This document shows, in pieces, positions 39,568 to 48,096 of a DNA stretch of 64,000 bases (positions are counted from its first letter, which is position 1; each line of letters opens with the position of its first letter). The stretch covers positions 48,486-112,485 of the forward strand of contig JARYMT010000004.1 in the NCBI GenBank assembly GCA_029906985.1. The letters run 5' to 3'. Below the pieces are notes generated by a model. The model did not search any database, was not told where the DNA came from, and saw only the letters and a list, made by a program, of their open reading frames with translations. The stretch is from Microgenomates group bacterium. GTDB lineage: Bacteria; Patescibacteriota; Microgenomatia; UBA1406; GWC2-37-13. The position numbers and the translations under genes are program-made.

Positions 39568-39866
39568 AGAATTTTTTTAGTTTTAAAAAAATTATCTTTC
39601 TTATTTTTGGCATTTAATAAAGCTTCACTTATGGAAAAAGCCCGCTGGTTTTTTTCACCATCCGGAAAGAAAATATTGGAGAGGTTGGTTGTTTGATAAG
39701 TGATTTTTGCTTTGCCAACATGATAGTTTTTAAGATTAGAGACATATTCAATTGTTTGAGAAAGTTGATCTTGATATTTTTTTACTTCCGCCTCTGTTAA
39801 TTTAACTCCGGCCAAGTCAGCCAAGTGGAGAATTTGTTCGATCTTTAATCTTGTTTTTTTTGTCAT
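39564..39866 (-). CDS. gatC: Asp-tRNA(Asn)/Glu-tRNA(Gln) amidotransferase subunit C
   Basis: A 100-residue linker subunit that wraps around GatA and GatB. The family pattern is LKIEQILHLADLAGVKLTEAEV with a following QLSQTIEYVSNL. The C-terminal part is somewhat longer than usual. It is the first gene of the gatCAB-dnaE-atp run, with a TATAAT 6 nt before its ATG. Confidence 0.92.
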   Translation of the reverse strand: MTKKTRLKIEQILHLADLAGVKLTEAEVKKYQDQLSQTIEYVSNLKNYHVGKAKITYQTTNLSNIFFPDGEKNQRAFSISEALLNAKNKKDNFFKTKKIL

Positions 39867-39872
39867 ATAAAA

Positions 39873-39878
39873 ATTATA
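39873..39878 (-). promoter_or_regulatory. -10 box of gatC, leaderless
   Basis: Minus-strand TATAAT ends 6 nt before the gatC ATG at 39866, inside the 18-bp gap after the asparagine synthetase gene. It may drive the downstream gatAB and dnaE genes. Confidence 0.5.
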
Positions 39879-39884
39879 ACTAAA

Positions 39885-42512
39885 TTAATCTCGAAAAACT
39901 ATCACGATTGGTGTTTGCTCATCGGCCTGACCCATCGGGTTGTCGGCAAAAATTTTTTCAATCAATAAATGATTAATATTTGTGCTATTGCCTAAAATAT
40001 TTTGCCCTAAATCATTAGCGTCAATAATTGCTACTCCCTGAAAATTTGTAACTGGTAATGATGAATTATTCATTAAAGACTGTTTAATTTTATTGGCAAC
40101 TTCGTCGGGATTTTTTGGACCAAGCTTTGCCGAAACATTTGAAGGATAAAGAGAATATTCAGTTGGTCCATCAATTGCTGCCACTTCTTTTCCGGCAATT
40201 TGGTAAAAAATTCCTTTTATTCCAAAAGGTTTAGTAATAAAACTTAAAAAAGCGGCTGCAAGAATTTTTAACCAACCCACCTCTTCAATTGCTAATTGCA
40301 TTGTCCATGGACTACCTAAACCAATTCCATAAGGTGTTTTTGTAACAAAATTGGAAAGTAGTTTAGCTAGAAAGGTTGGCTTTATTTCCCAGATAAAATA
40401 AGATCTACCTTGGGCGACCGCCACTATTTTTTCCGAAATAACTAGAAACCAAGTTTTTTTTCTTAAATCTTTAAATTGTTTATTTTTTATTAACTCATAA
40501 AAAAAATCTTGGCATTTTTTACTGATAATTTTCTCAAGATTGTCGCCTTTTTTTATTAATTTTGTTTTTAAAGAAAAGCGGTAATATTTATTATTATCAA
40601 TTTCCTTGACTAATTTTTTTCCTGCATTGGGTTCAAAATCGGATCGGCGATAATTTATAGGTTTTTTTTCTGGCTTTTCTTTATCAAAGAATTCCCGGAG
40701 CCATAACTCTAGATTTAAACAACGCCAAAATATCATCGTATCTTCAAATTTTCCTTCTAAAAATTCCTGAAAAATATCAAGGATTTTTTTATGGTTGAAA
40801 TACTTTCTTTTTTTAAATTGCTCACTGGTAAAAATTAAATATATTTTGTTTTTTAATCGTAGAAACCAGTCTTTTTCCGGAGTGGTAAAACCAATTTTAT
40901 TTCTTCTTTCGATAATTTCGGAAGGCAATAAATCAGTTAAAGATTGTCTAAGGGCATATTTATTCCAACCATTTTTTATATAAAAATCTTCTTTGAATGA
41001 AAAAATATATTGGAGCAAATTCTTATCTAAAAAAGGCAGTCGGCCTTCTAAAGAAAAAAACATACTATTTCTGTCTTCATAACGAAGCAAGGCTGGCAAA
41101 CTATCATAAAATATGTCTTTTACTAGCCTTACCTTAAGGTTGGCTGTTTCTACTAAAAATTTTTCTTTTTGATATTTTTTTTCAAAAAACTCATTGATAA
41201 AAATATCACTGGAATAATTTTTTTTAATACCAAAAAAGTAATGGATCTTTAACCATAAAAAATTTGCCAGTAAATCTTTGACCCCCCACAATTCTTTTAA
41301 AAATTTATAAAATTTCTTATTTTGCCAGAGCTGATTTAAATAAACGTAAAAATAAGGTAAATAACCAGCCAGCATTTCATCGGCTCCTTGACCGTCAAGC
41401 AAGACAGTGACATATTTTTTTGCCAGCTGCATTACTTTAAATTGAGCATAAGGTCCGGTAGAGATGGTCGGTTCTTCCTGAAGTCTAATAAATGTGGTCA
41501 AATCCTGATAAAATTCCTCTCCATTGCTAGTAGTTTTATAGCTTTTTATCTTTGAATTTAGGAGAAAAATCAACCGATCAATATATTTTTCTTCATCATT
41601 GGAATATCCAGGAAATACGGCAGAAAAACTGTTTTGAAAAGGACCTATAGAAGCTGATTCCGGGACTTTACTCATCAACAGTTTATTAATTAAAGCAGCG
41701 ACCGCCGAAGAATCAAGGCCGCCGGAAAGACATGTCCCCACAGGCACTTCTGATATTAACCGGAGACGAACCGCTTCTTCAAGTTTGTTTTTGAATACCA
41801 TCTTTTCTTTTTCATCAAAACTTTGGCTGGTTTTTTTTTCTAATAATTTTTGTTCTAGATCGGTGTACTTTTTAAAAACAAATTTATTTTTGGAAACTAC
41901 CATTAACTCGCCGGGCATTAACCGATAAATATTTGAAAAAAAAGTTTCCCGGCCATCATCATGAACTCGGAAACGAAGATAACGATAAATAATTTTGTCA
42001 TTGGGTTGGCAAGGAAATAATCGACTGTAAAATATCGGTTTTATTTCCGAAGCAAAAATTAATTTTTCCCCAAATCTGGCATAGTATAAAGGTTTAATAC
42101 CAAAATGGTCTCGAGCTAAAATTAATTGGTCGGTTTTTTTATTGTATAAAGCCAGGGCAAACATACCGTTAAATTTATCAAAACAGGCCTCTCCCCATTG
42201 TTCATACCCATGAACAATAACTTCAGTGTCAGAATTACTTTTAAAAATATGTCCCGAAGAAATTAATTCTTTTCTTAATTGGCGAAAATTATAAATTTCT
42301 CCGTTAAAAACCAAAACTAAAGTTTTATCTTCATTAAAAACCGGTTGTTGTCCGCCTTTCAAATCAATGATAGCTAAACGGCGATTAAGCAGGGTAACAT
42401 TTTCATTAATGTAGTATCCTTCTCCATCTGGGCCCCGATGATTAAGCTGTTTTGAGATTTTTTTAATTAGTTCATCGTCTCTAAAGTGATAAAATCCAGC
42501 GATGCCGCACAT
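39885..42512 (-). CDS. asnB: Asparagine synthetase (glutamine-hydrolysing) fused to a CofE-like domain
   Basis: An 875-residue protein with two parts. Residues 1-about 635 are a complete asparagine synthetase B: the class II glutaminase starts at the nucleophile Cys2 (MCGIAGFYHF), with NHRGPDGEGYY and VFNGEIYNFRQLR. The ATP-binding synthetase domain has the PP-loop TCLSGGLDSSAVAAL and LLDGQGADEMLAGYLPYF. Residues about 655-875 add a domain resembling F420-0:gamma-glutamyl ligase: WFLVISEKIVAVAQGRSYF, TPYGIGLGSPWTMQLAIEE, then KEVAAIDGPTEYSLYP and LGPKNPDEVANKI. The usual enzyme ends near 600-640, so the fusion is unusual. It lies 18 bp upstream of gatC. The tail's role is unknown. Confidence 0.85.
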   Translation of the reverse strand: MCGIAGFYHFRDDELIKKISKQLNHRGPDGEGYYINENVTLLNRRLAIIDLKGGQQPVFNEDKTLVLVFNGEIYNFRQLRKELISSGHIFKSNSDTEVIVHGYEQWGEACFDKFNGMFALALYNKKTDQLILARDHFGIKPLYYARFGEKLIFASEIKPIFYSRLFPCQPNDKIIYRYLRFRVHDDGRETFFSNIYRLMPGELMVVSKNKFVFKKYTDLEQKLLEKKTSQSFDEKEKMVFKNKLEEAVRLRLISEVPVGTCLSGGLDSSAVAALINKLLMSKVPESASIGPFQNSFSAVFPGYSNDEEKYIDRLIFLLNSKIKSYKTTSNGEEFYQDLTTFIRLQEEPTISTGPYAQFKVMQLAKKYVTVLLDGQGADEMLAGYLPYFYVYLNQLWQNKKFYKFLKELWGVKDLLANFLWLKIHYFFGIKKNYSSDIFINEFFEKKYQKEKFLVETANLKVRLVKDIFYDSLPALLRYEDRNSMFFSLEGRLPFLDKNLLQYIFSFKEDFYIKNGWNKYALRQSLTDLLPSEIIERRNKIGFTTPEKDWFLRLKNKIYLIFTSEQFKKRKYFNHKKILDIFQEFLEGKFEDTMIFWRCLNLELWLREFFDKEKPEKKPINYRRSDFEPNAGKKLVKEIDNNKYYRFSLKTKLIKKGDNLEKIISKKCQDFFYELIKNKQFKDLRKKTWFLVISEKIVAVAQGRSYFIWEIKPTFLAKLLSNFVTKTPYGIGLGSPWTMQLAIEEVGWLKILAAAFLSFITKPFGIKGIFYQIAGKEVAAIDGPTEYSLYPSNVSAKLGPKNPDEVANKIKQSLMNNSSLPVTNFQGVAIIDANDLGQNILGNSTNINHLLIEKIFADNPMGQADEQTPIVIVFRD

Positions 42513-42546
42513 ATTTAAGAATGAATCAAGTTAATTTTTTTTGAAA

Positions 42547-43443
42547 TCACATTGATCTTAAAATTCTAATTCTTTCTTCAATTGGCGGATGAGTGCTAAA
42601 AAGATTGGTCAACCAATTAATTGTTTTTTTATTTTTAAAAGGATTGATAATGAATAAATGAGCGGTTGAAGTGGTCGCTGTTCTCAAAAAATTATTATCA
42701 GCGCTTATTTTTTCCAAAGCCCTAGCCAATCCTTCTGGATATCTTGTCAATAAAGCTCCATCGGCATCGGCTAAATATTCTCTTTTTCTTGACAGGGCGA
42801 GTTGAATTAAAGTGGCGGCGATCGGAGCTAAAATTAATGCTAAAATAAAAAGGATAAACAAGATTGGATTATTATTTTTCTCTTCTTTCTCATTTCGGAA
42901 ACCACTCCACCAAAAGCTTCTCATTAACCAATCGGAGACTAAACTAATAGTTCCTATAAGGACAGAAACAATCGACATTAATAAAATGTCGTAATTTTTG
43001 ATATGAGAAAGCTCATGGGCAATAACTCCTTCGAGTTCGGCTCGGTCAAGTTTTTGCAAAATACCCGTAGTAGCGCAGATAATTGCATGATGAGGATCTC
43101 TACCAGTAGCAAAAGCATTAGGCGCCGGATCATTAATGACATATAATTTAGGCATCGGTAGGCCAGCGGCGATCGACAAATTTTCAGCTACGGTATAAAA
43201 ATTAAAATAATTTTTTTTATCGGCTTCTTTAGCGCCTAAAGTAAATAAAATAATTTTATCTGAATAATAATAACTAACCAAACCCGAAGATAAAGAAAAA
43301 ACAAAACCAAGAACAAAAAAACTCAAAGGTGACTCAAAATATTGACCAACCAGATAAAAAAAACCAGAAATTAAAAATATAAAGATAATGAGGATAGTAA
43401 AGGTTCTAAATTTATTGTTTCTTATCTGGGAATAAATGGTCAT
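42547..43443 (-). CDS. htpX: HtpX-like M48 family membrane metalloprotease
   Basis: A 298-residue protease of the inner membrane that degrades damaged membrane proteins in other bacteria. Two N-terminal membrane helices are followed by the zinc motif HELSH (143-147) and the third ligand in REYLADADGALLT; another pair of helices lies between them. The C-terminal segment has FSTHPPIEERIRIL, typical of HtpX. A perfect 17-bp hairpin lies 13 nt before its start codon. lemA is directly upstream, a pairing seen in many bacteria. Confidence 0.92.
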   Translation of the reverse strand: MTIYSQIRNNKFRTFTILIIFIFLISGFFYLVGQYFESPLSFFVLGFVFSLSSGLVSYYYSDKIILFTLGAKEADKKNYFNFYTVAENLSIAAGLPMPKLYVINDPAPNAFATGRDPHHAIICATTGILQKLDRAELEGVIAHELSHIKNYDILLMSIVSVLIGTISLVSDWLMRSFWWSGFRNEKEEKNNNPILFILFILALILAPIAATLIQLALSRKREYLADADGALLTRYPEGLARALEKISADNNFLRTATTSTAHLFIINPFKNKKTINWLTNLFSTHPPIEERIRILRSM

Positions 43444-43456
43444 ATAATTTAAGGCT

Positions 43457-43493
43457 AACCAAAATACACACCTACGAGGTGTGTATTTTGGTT
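43457..43493. repeat. Perfect 17-bp inverted repeat with 3-nt loop
   Basis: The arm AACCAAAATACACACCT (43457-43473) pairs without mismatch with AGGTGTGTATTTTGGTT (43477-43493) around the loop ACG. It lies between lemA and htpX. No T-run follows the stem on the minus strand, so it is not a classical terminator for lemA. It could be a processing site, an attenuator ahead of htpX, or an operator. Confidence 0.85.
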
Positions 43494-43522
43494 AAAATTT
43501 GTATAAAAATTAAAATTCTTAA

Positions 43523-44077
43523 TTAGTCAAATTTAACCTCGACTTTTTTTCTTTCTTCTTCGCTTGTCTGGAAAAATTCTTCTTCTTTAAAATTAAACCA
43601 ATTAGCTATTAAATTGGTAGGAAACACTTTAATACGGGTATTATAATCTAAAACATTACTATTGTAAAATTGTCTTGAATAAGCGATTTTATCTTCGGTA
43701 TCTTCCAGCTGCCTTTGTAAATCCTGGAAATTGCTGCTGGCTTTGAGCTCTGGATAGGCCTCGGCAACGGCAAAAAGATTTTTTAAGGCGCCGGACAATT
43801 GGTTATTGGCTTCGGCTTTTGCTTGGAGTGAAGTGGCCGACATTAAAGCGCTTCTTGCCTTGGCAACGTTTTCAAAAACCTGTTTTTCATGTTTGGCATA
43901 ACCCTTTACTGTCTCCACTAAATTGGGAATTAAGTCTGCTCTTCTTTTCAATTGAACATCAATACCAGAAAGAGCCTCTTGGATTCTTGTTTTTAAAACC
44001 ACTAAACCGTTGTAAGCCCCAATTATGTAAAGAACTAAAAATATAATACCTAAAATAACAATTAAACTGGTTGACAT
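43523..44077 (-). CDS. lemA: LemA family protein
   Basis: A 184-residue protein with an N-terminal membrane helix (residues about 4-22) and a helical cytoplasmic or external domain. LemA hallmarks are [40 protein letters not shown] and [13 protein letters not shown]. The function of the family is not settled; it is commonly adjacent to htpX, as here. A strong ribosome-binding site (AAGGGGGTG, 7 nt upstream) precedes it. Confidence 0.93.
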   Translation of the reverse strand: MSTSLIVILGIIFLVLYIIGAYNGLVVLKTRIQEALSGIDVQLKRRADLIPNLVETVKGYAKHEKQVFENVAKARSALMSATSLQAKAEANNQLSGALKNLFAVAEAYPELKASSNFQDLQRQLEDTEDKIAYSRQFYNSNVLDYNTRIKVFPTNLIANWFNFKEEEFFQTSEEERKKVEVKFD

Positions 44078-44084
44078 TATTTTT

Positions 44085-44128
44085 CACCCCCTTCGATAAA
44101 TAACTAAATATTAATAAAATTAATTATA
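44085..44128 (-). promoter_or_regulatory. lemA promoter and Shine-Dalgarno
   Basis: Minus strand: TGA-TATAAT (extended -10, box at 44123-44128) and AAGGGGGTG (44085-44093) 7 nt before the ATG. This is a leadered gene, unlike many neighbours. Confidence 0.6.
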
Positions 44129-44167
44129 TCATTTTAAAAAAAACGATATTTCATATCTTTAGTCCCC

Positions 44168-44195
44168 TTGAAAAAAAATTTTTTTATGTTATGAT
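44168..44195 (+). promoter_or_regulatory. Promoter of the LysM protein gene
   Basis: TTGAAA (44168-44173), a 16-bp spacer and TATGAT (44190-44195), ending 6 nt before the GTG at 44202. The layout predicts a leaderless GTG start; the ATG at 44208 is the alternative. Confidence 0.55.
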
Positions 44196-44201
44196 TAGCA
44201 A

Positions 44202-44579
44202 GTGAGTATGCCACGAAAGAAAAAAAATATATCAATTAATTATCAAAAAGCTTTTTTCGAACTGATTAAAAAAAAATCAACTAATTTGATTATTGGAATT
44301 GTGGTTTTTTTTGCTGGTATAGTATTTATACTTTTAATTGATCAATCAGAAATTAAATTACCTTCAACTTTTCAAAAAAGCCAATTGCCAACAAAATTGT
44401 CAGTTACCCCATCAAAAAAACCAGTCAAAACTTATCAAGTCCAATTAGGAGACTACTTATGGCAATTAGCGGTAAAATTTTATGGTGACGGCAATCTTTG
44501 GACAAAAATTGCTGAAGCCAATAAGATGACTGGCCCTGATTATACTTTAGAACCAGGTCAAATTATCATTATTCCTTAA
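44202..44579 (+). CDS. Membrane-anchored LysM-domain protein
   Basis: A 125-residue protein. A basic N-terminus is followed by one membrane helix (residues about 28-48), a short linker, and a C-terminal LysM domain (YQVQLGDYLWQLAVKFYGDG, then WTKIAEANKMTG, ending in GQIIIIP). LysM domains bind N-acetylglucosamine in peptidoglycan or related glycans, so this likely tethers the membrane to the wall. It is divergent from lemA and precedes tRNA-Gly. Confidence 0.87.
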   Translation: MSMPRKKKNISINYQKAFFELIKKKSTNLIIGIVVFFAGIVFILLIDQSEIKLPSTFQKSQLPTKLSVTPSKKPVKTYQVQLGDYLWQLAVKFYGDGNLWTKIAEANKMTGPDYTLEPGQIIIIP

Positions 44580-44609
44580 TTTAATCTCCCCTCTCAAGCA
44601 AGAATTTTG

Positions 44610-44615
44610 TATAAT
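44610..44615 (+). promoter_or_regulatory. -10 box of tRNA-Gly
   Basis: TATAAT ends 21 nt before the tRNA-Gly 5' end, in the short gap after the LysM gene. Confidence 0.4.
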
Positions 44616-44636
44616 AAAATAGATTTTAAATTTTTC

Positions 44637-44711
44637 GCGGCGGTAGTTCAGTGGCAGAATGTCTCCTTCCCAAGGAGAAGGTCGCCGGTTCAAGTCCGGT
44701 CCGCCGCTCCA
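44637..44711 (+). tRNA. tRNA-Gly(CCC), CCA encoded
   Basis: Acceptor GCGGCGG/CCGCCGC, anticodon stem TCTCC/GGAGA with loop TTCCCAA (anticodon CCC), T-loop GTTCAAG, discriminator T followed by an encoded CCA. The last 22 bases overlap the 3' end of the glycosidase gene on the other strand. Confidence 0.97.
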
Positions 44712-46072
44712 ATTATTGAACGCAATTCATCAGATTCAAAAAAAACTGCTAAAGTTGACCAACCAAAGTTTTTTACTCGATAACCTTCTCCGGTTTCCGG
44801 ATTATAAAATTCTCTAAATCCTGATTTTCTTACCATCTCCAAAGAACCGCTAGCAATCTTTTTGGCCAAATTTTTCATCCGATTTAGTAATTGAGCTTTT
44901 TTTTCATCAGCCTCTAATTGAGAAAAACGGCTAATTTGCTTTATTAATCCACGAAAAACTAAATACCAATTCATGTTGATCCAAACAGGTCCACGCCAAA
45001 TTCTTTTGTCTTTATAACTTGGATCATAATTCGGGTCGTTTAACGGAACACTGGGAATCATAAATTCTGTATTAAAATAATTTGGGTCTTCCAGTAAATT
45101 TATAATTGCCTCCAATTTCTCGATATCTATTTTTGGTAAAACTATTGGAAAAAGGCTAGCAACAGAGATTTGTTCGATCGGCAAAGAATCTTGACCAAAA
45201 AGCGAAAAAAACATTTTTTTCTCACTTGACCACATCCGGTCGAGAACGGCTTTTTCTACTGCTTCGGCTTTGTTTTTAAAATTTTCTGCTTCTTCTGTTT
45301 TTCCCAGTAAATTGGCAATTTCTGCTAAACAATAAAGATTATCGGCGTACAAACAATTAAACATAACATCTTTTAACCAAAAAAGGTCTCTCATTGCTTC
45401 CGGCCGCCATAATCTTCTTTTAGCGGCAAATCCCAGTTTCAAAGTTCTTAAATAACTGATACCAGTTTTAACCACTTTTGGCGTCCAATTGGGATAAACA
45501 CCTTTAAGTATCCTGTCAAATATTGGATCAGAATCACGCCCAGTCTCATGAGGATGAATACAAGCAATTAAATTATCTTCACCACTTCTTATTTCAAAAT
45601 ATTCATAAAAAGAAACTAATGAACGATAAATTGAATTAAGAAAATTTTTACCCTCTTCCTCTCGATTGTCTTTTTTATAAGCCTGATAAATCATTAAGGC
45701 AGATAAAGCTAAAACCGGTGGCTGGGTATAATCGCTTTCTTTGGCCGGATTAAGAAAAGTTTGCCTCTCTGGATCAAAACGCCGGCCACGAAAGTGAAAT
45801 CGCATATTGGGAATAAAGCCACCTTCTCTTTGACCTCCTAAAACTGCTTGAATTTCTTTTTTTGACTGGTCCAGATCTCCTAAAAATGACCAAACGATGG
45901 CATGAAAAGCGCCATCCCACAACCAGATATGAGGGTAATGTGGCCATGATGGCGGCGTATATTCAAAACCGACACGGGAAGCATTGGCTGTTAAAGTTTC
46001 TCTGGCTTTATCAAGTAAGGTTAATTGTTCTTCTTCACTTCTTTCAACCATAATTTTTTTTAAAAAAAACAT
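44690..46072 (-). CDS. GH63-like glycoside hydrolase (glucosyl/mannosylglycerate hydrolase type)
   Basis: A 460-residue (alpha/alpha)6-barrel glycosidase. Motifs are IWLWDGAFHAIVW (D53 region), GGFIPNMRFHFRGR, SDYTQPPVLALSAL, HPHETGRDSDPIFD (candidate general acid), RIWRGPVWINMNWYLVFRG and EFYNPETGEGYRVKNFGWS (candidate base glutamate). This pattern belongs to GH63 and related hydrolases of glucosylglycerate, mannosylglycerate or other small alpha-glucosides. No signal peptide is present, so it acts in the cytoplasm. Its stop codon lies inside tRNA-Gly on the opposite strand. The start might instead be at the methionine of MVERSEE, 7 residues in. Confidence 0.8.
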   Translation of the reverse strand: MFFLKKIMVERSEEEQLTLLDKARETLTANASRVGFEYTPPSWPHYPHIWLWDGAFHAIVWSFLGDLDQSKKEIQAVLGGQREGGFIPNMRFHFRGRRFDPERQTFLNPAKESDYTQPPVLALSALMIYQAYKKDNREEEGKNFLNSIYRSLVSFYEYFEIRSGEDNLIACIHPHETGRDSDPIFDRILKGVYPNWTPKVVKTGISYLRTLKLGFAAKRRLWRPEAMRDLFWLKDVMFNCLYADNLYCLAEIANLLGKTEEAENFKNKAEAVEKAVLDRMWSSEKKMFFSLFGQDSLPIEQISVASLFPIVLPKIDIEKLEAIINLLEDPNYFNTEFMIPSVPLNDPNYDPSYKDKRIWRGPVWINMNWYLVFRGLIKQISRFSQLEADEKKAQLLNRMKNLAKKIASGSLEMVRKSGFREFYNPETGEGYRVKNFGWSTLAVFFESDELRSIIGAADRT

Positions 46073-46109
46073 TTTAGGCCGGAAAACACCTATCTTTGTT
46101 TTCTTTTGT

Positions 46110-46115
46110 TATAAT
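46110..46115 (+). promoter_or_regulatory. Extended -10 promoter upstream of tRNA-Thr(CGT)
   Basis: TGT then TATAAT. A second TATAAT is at 46125-46130. Either could serve the tRNA and the gene after it. Confidence 0.4.
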
Positions 46116-46163
46116 TTATTAAAATATAATCAATAAGTCAAAAGTATTTTTTTTAAATCAAAT

Positions 46164-46236
46164 GCTGGGATAGCTCAATTGGCAGAGCAGTGGTATCGTA
46201 AACCAAAGATTCCGGGTTCGATTCCCGGTCCCAGCT
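46164..46236 (+). tRNA. tRNA-Thr(CGT)
   Basis: Acceptor GCTGGGA/TCCCAGC, D-arm GCTC/GAGC, loop ATCGTAA with anticodon CGT, T-loop GTTCGAT. The anticodon stem GTGGT/ACCAA has a G-A mismatch at its outer pair, and base 32 is A. CCA is not encoded. The next gene starts 9 bp later. Confidence 0.93.
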
Positions 46237-46245
46237 CCTAAAAAT

Positions 46246-46962
46246 ATGTCAAGACTCTTAGAGCATCAAAAAAAGCAATTTACTCAAAGAATCATTTTTT
46301 TCTTTTTGTTTGTGCTTGTTCTGCTAATCTTTTTTTTTGTTTATGGTTTTAAATTAATTATCAACTCTGGTCTTTTTTTGGGCAGTTTTTTTTCTCGTCA
46401 AGCCCCGACAGATAATTTGAATAAAAAAGATTTTTTTTATGGCTCAATTAATGTTGATGATATTCCCAGTGCCACCAATAGCGCTAAAATTAATATCAGG
46501 GGGACAGTGGAAAATTTTGATTTAATTCAATTTTATTTAAACGGCGAAAACATAAAACAAACAGAAAATATTTTTCCTGACAATACTTTTTCTGAAGAAA
46601 TCGATGGTCTTCAACCGGGGAATAATGAAATTTTTTTAGTCGCGACTAACAAAAGCTTAAACAAAAACGAAAAAACCCAAATTTATAATGTTTTTTTTAA
46701 AAATAGTAAGCCGCAATTAATTATTAATCAACCAAGCGACCAAAGTAAAATATCTGAACCGGAAATTAAAGTGGTTGGACAAACTGATAAAGAAACATTT
46801 GTCAAAATAAATAATTTGCCTGCGGTCGTTGATTCACAGGGAATATTCCAATCTTCTATTAAATTACAAGAAGGTGAAAATAAAATTGAGATCATTGCCG
46901 AAGACATAGCTGGCAATGTTGAAGTCAAAACTTTGACAGTTTATTACGAAAAAAACGACTAA
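46246..46962 (+). CDS. Membrane-anchored protein with two Ig-like domains
   Basis: A 238-residue protein. One membrane helix (residues about 17-40) is followed by two beta domains of about 75 residues each. Both carry the pattern of glucodextranase-B/bacterial Ig-like folds, for example INIRGTVENFDLIQFYLNG and EIFLVATNKSLN in the first, then EPEIKVVGQTDKETFVKIN and KIEIIAEDIAGNVEVK in the second. Such domains project from the membrane and mediate adhesion or spacing. It is convergent with the glycan ligase gene, overlapping by 4 bp. Confidence 0.78.
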   Translation: MSRLLEHQKKQFTQRIIFFFLFVLVLLIFFFVYGFKLIINSGLFLGSFFSRQAPTDNLNKKDFFYGSINVDDIPSATNSAKINIRGTVENFDLIQFYLNGENIKQTENIFPDNTFSEEIDGLQPGNNEIFLVATNKSLNKNEKTQIYNVFFKNSKPQLIINQPSDQSKISEPEIKVVGQTDKETFVKINNLPAVVDSQGIFQSSIKLQEGENKIEIIAEDIAGNVEVKTLTVYYEKND

Positions 46963-48092
46963 GCTAAATTTAAAATTATCGTCAAATAAAACAAAATAAT
47001 CGGCTGAAGTAAAATATTGTCAAAAAGCGACATTAAAACTAAAAATAATAGGTAAACTTTGCTTTTTTCATTGATCTGAGAGAGATTGTTTAACCCCAGA
47101 ATAAAAAATATCAAACCAACTAGCCCGCCAGTGACGGAAATTATCAAAAAACTGGAATGAAAGGAGGCGGCCGCATGATTGGGAGAAAAAACTTCGTTGA
47201 TTGCCCCTAATTTTTCTTTCCAATAACGAATTCGATTATAGCCGATACCAAAAATCGGTTTTTTTCTTAAGATAGTTATTGCTAATTGATAATCTTCGAT
47301 CCGGGCTTTGACCGAGCTTGTTCTCAAAAGATTTATTCCTTCACTGGTGGATTTTGGCAGGATAATCAAAAAAAGTAAAAGAATGCTAGAGAAAATAATG
47401 ATGATTCTTAAGAAAAATTTTTTTTGTTTAATCAGAAATAAAAGGGTAAAAAAAAATGCCAAATATGTAGCTCGGGAAAAGCTTAAAATAATACAAATCA
47501 AAAATAATAATCGAAGTATCTTTTGCCATTTTAAGTGATTCAAAGAAAAAGATAAAAATAAAATCCCATACATCGCTCCAGCTAACGAACTATCAAAAAA
47601 AAGACCCACCATTCGATAAAGGTGAGGATCCCAACCCAAATAACTAAGGTTTCTTAATTGGGGATAAAGACAAAATTGAACTGCCGAAAAGATAACAGTT
47701 ATTAGAGAGAAAAATATTAACGAATTTTTAATTATGATTGAAAATGATTTGTCTTGACGGCGATGATAAAATAGAAAAAAAAACAAAAAAAAATAAAAAA
47801 TCAACCGAAGAAGATAAAGACCGGCGACTAAATTTTCTTGCCAATGAAATTCTCTCCACCCAATAAAAAAAATAAGAAACAAATAAATTATAAAAATAAA
47901 TAAATATTTAAATGGTTGCCAAGCAAATAAAACAGGCTGCCAACGATATTTGATTAGCAAAAAAATAAAAATAAATAAAAGCGGCAACTCATAAAGATAA
48001 AAGTTGACTAATTGATTATAAAAAGAAATCCTTGCCAGCTGGCCAAAAGAATATAAAAAAATAGTTAAATAGAATAAGATTGAGAAAATCAT
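46959..48092 (-). CDS. O-antigen ligase/polymerase-like membrane protein
   Basis: A 377-residue protein with about ten hydrophobic segments and a larger external loop near residues 240-290. That loop region contains IGYNRIRYWKEKLG followed by a histidine-containing stretch (SPNHAAASFHSSFLIISV), the layout of the Wzy_C/O-antigen ligase family. These proteins transfer or polymerise lipid-linked glycans at the outer face of the membrane. It is the last gene of the leftward glycosyltransferase cluster, 4 bp after a GT2 gene. The glycan is unknown. Confidence 0.75.
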   Translation of the reverse strand: MIFSILFYLTIFLYSFGQLARISFYNQLVNFYLYELPLLFIFIFLLIKYRWQPVLFAWQPFKYLFIFIIYLFLIFFIGWREFHWQENLVAGLYLLRLIFYFFLFFFLFYHRRQDKSFSIIIKNSLIFFSLITVIFSAVQFCLYPQLRNLSYLGWDPHLYRMVGLFFDSSLAGAMYGILFLSFSLNHLKWQKILRLLFLICIILSFSRATYLAFFFTLLFLIKQKKFFLRIIIIFSSILLLFLIILPKSTSEGINLLRTSSVKARIEDYQLAITILRKKPIFGIGYNRIRYWKEKLGAINEVFSPNHAAASFHSSFLIISVTGGLVGLIFFILGLNNLSQINEKSKVYLLFLVLMSLFDNILLQPIILFYLTIILNLA

Positions 48093-48096
48093 CGGT

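Noticed and set aside
46164..46236. tRNA-Thr(CGT) as a pseudogene because of the mismatch in its anticodon stem
   Set aside because: All other arms pair fully and the T-loop and D-loop are canonical; one outer mismatch is tolerated in functional tRNAs.
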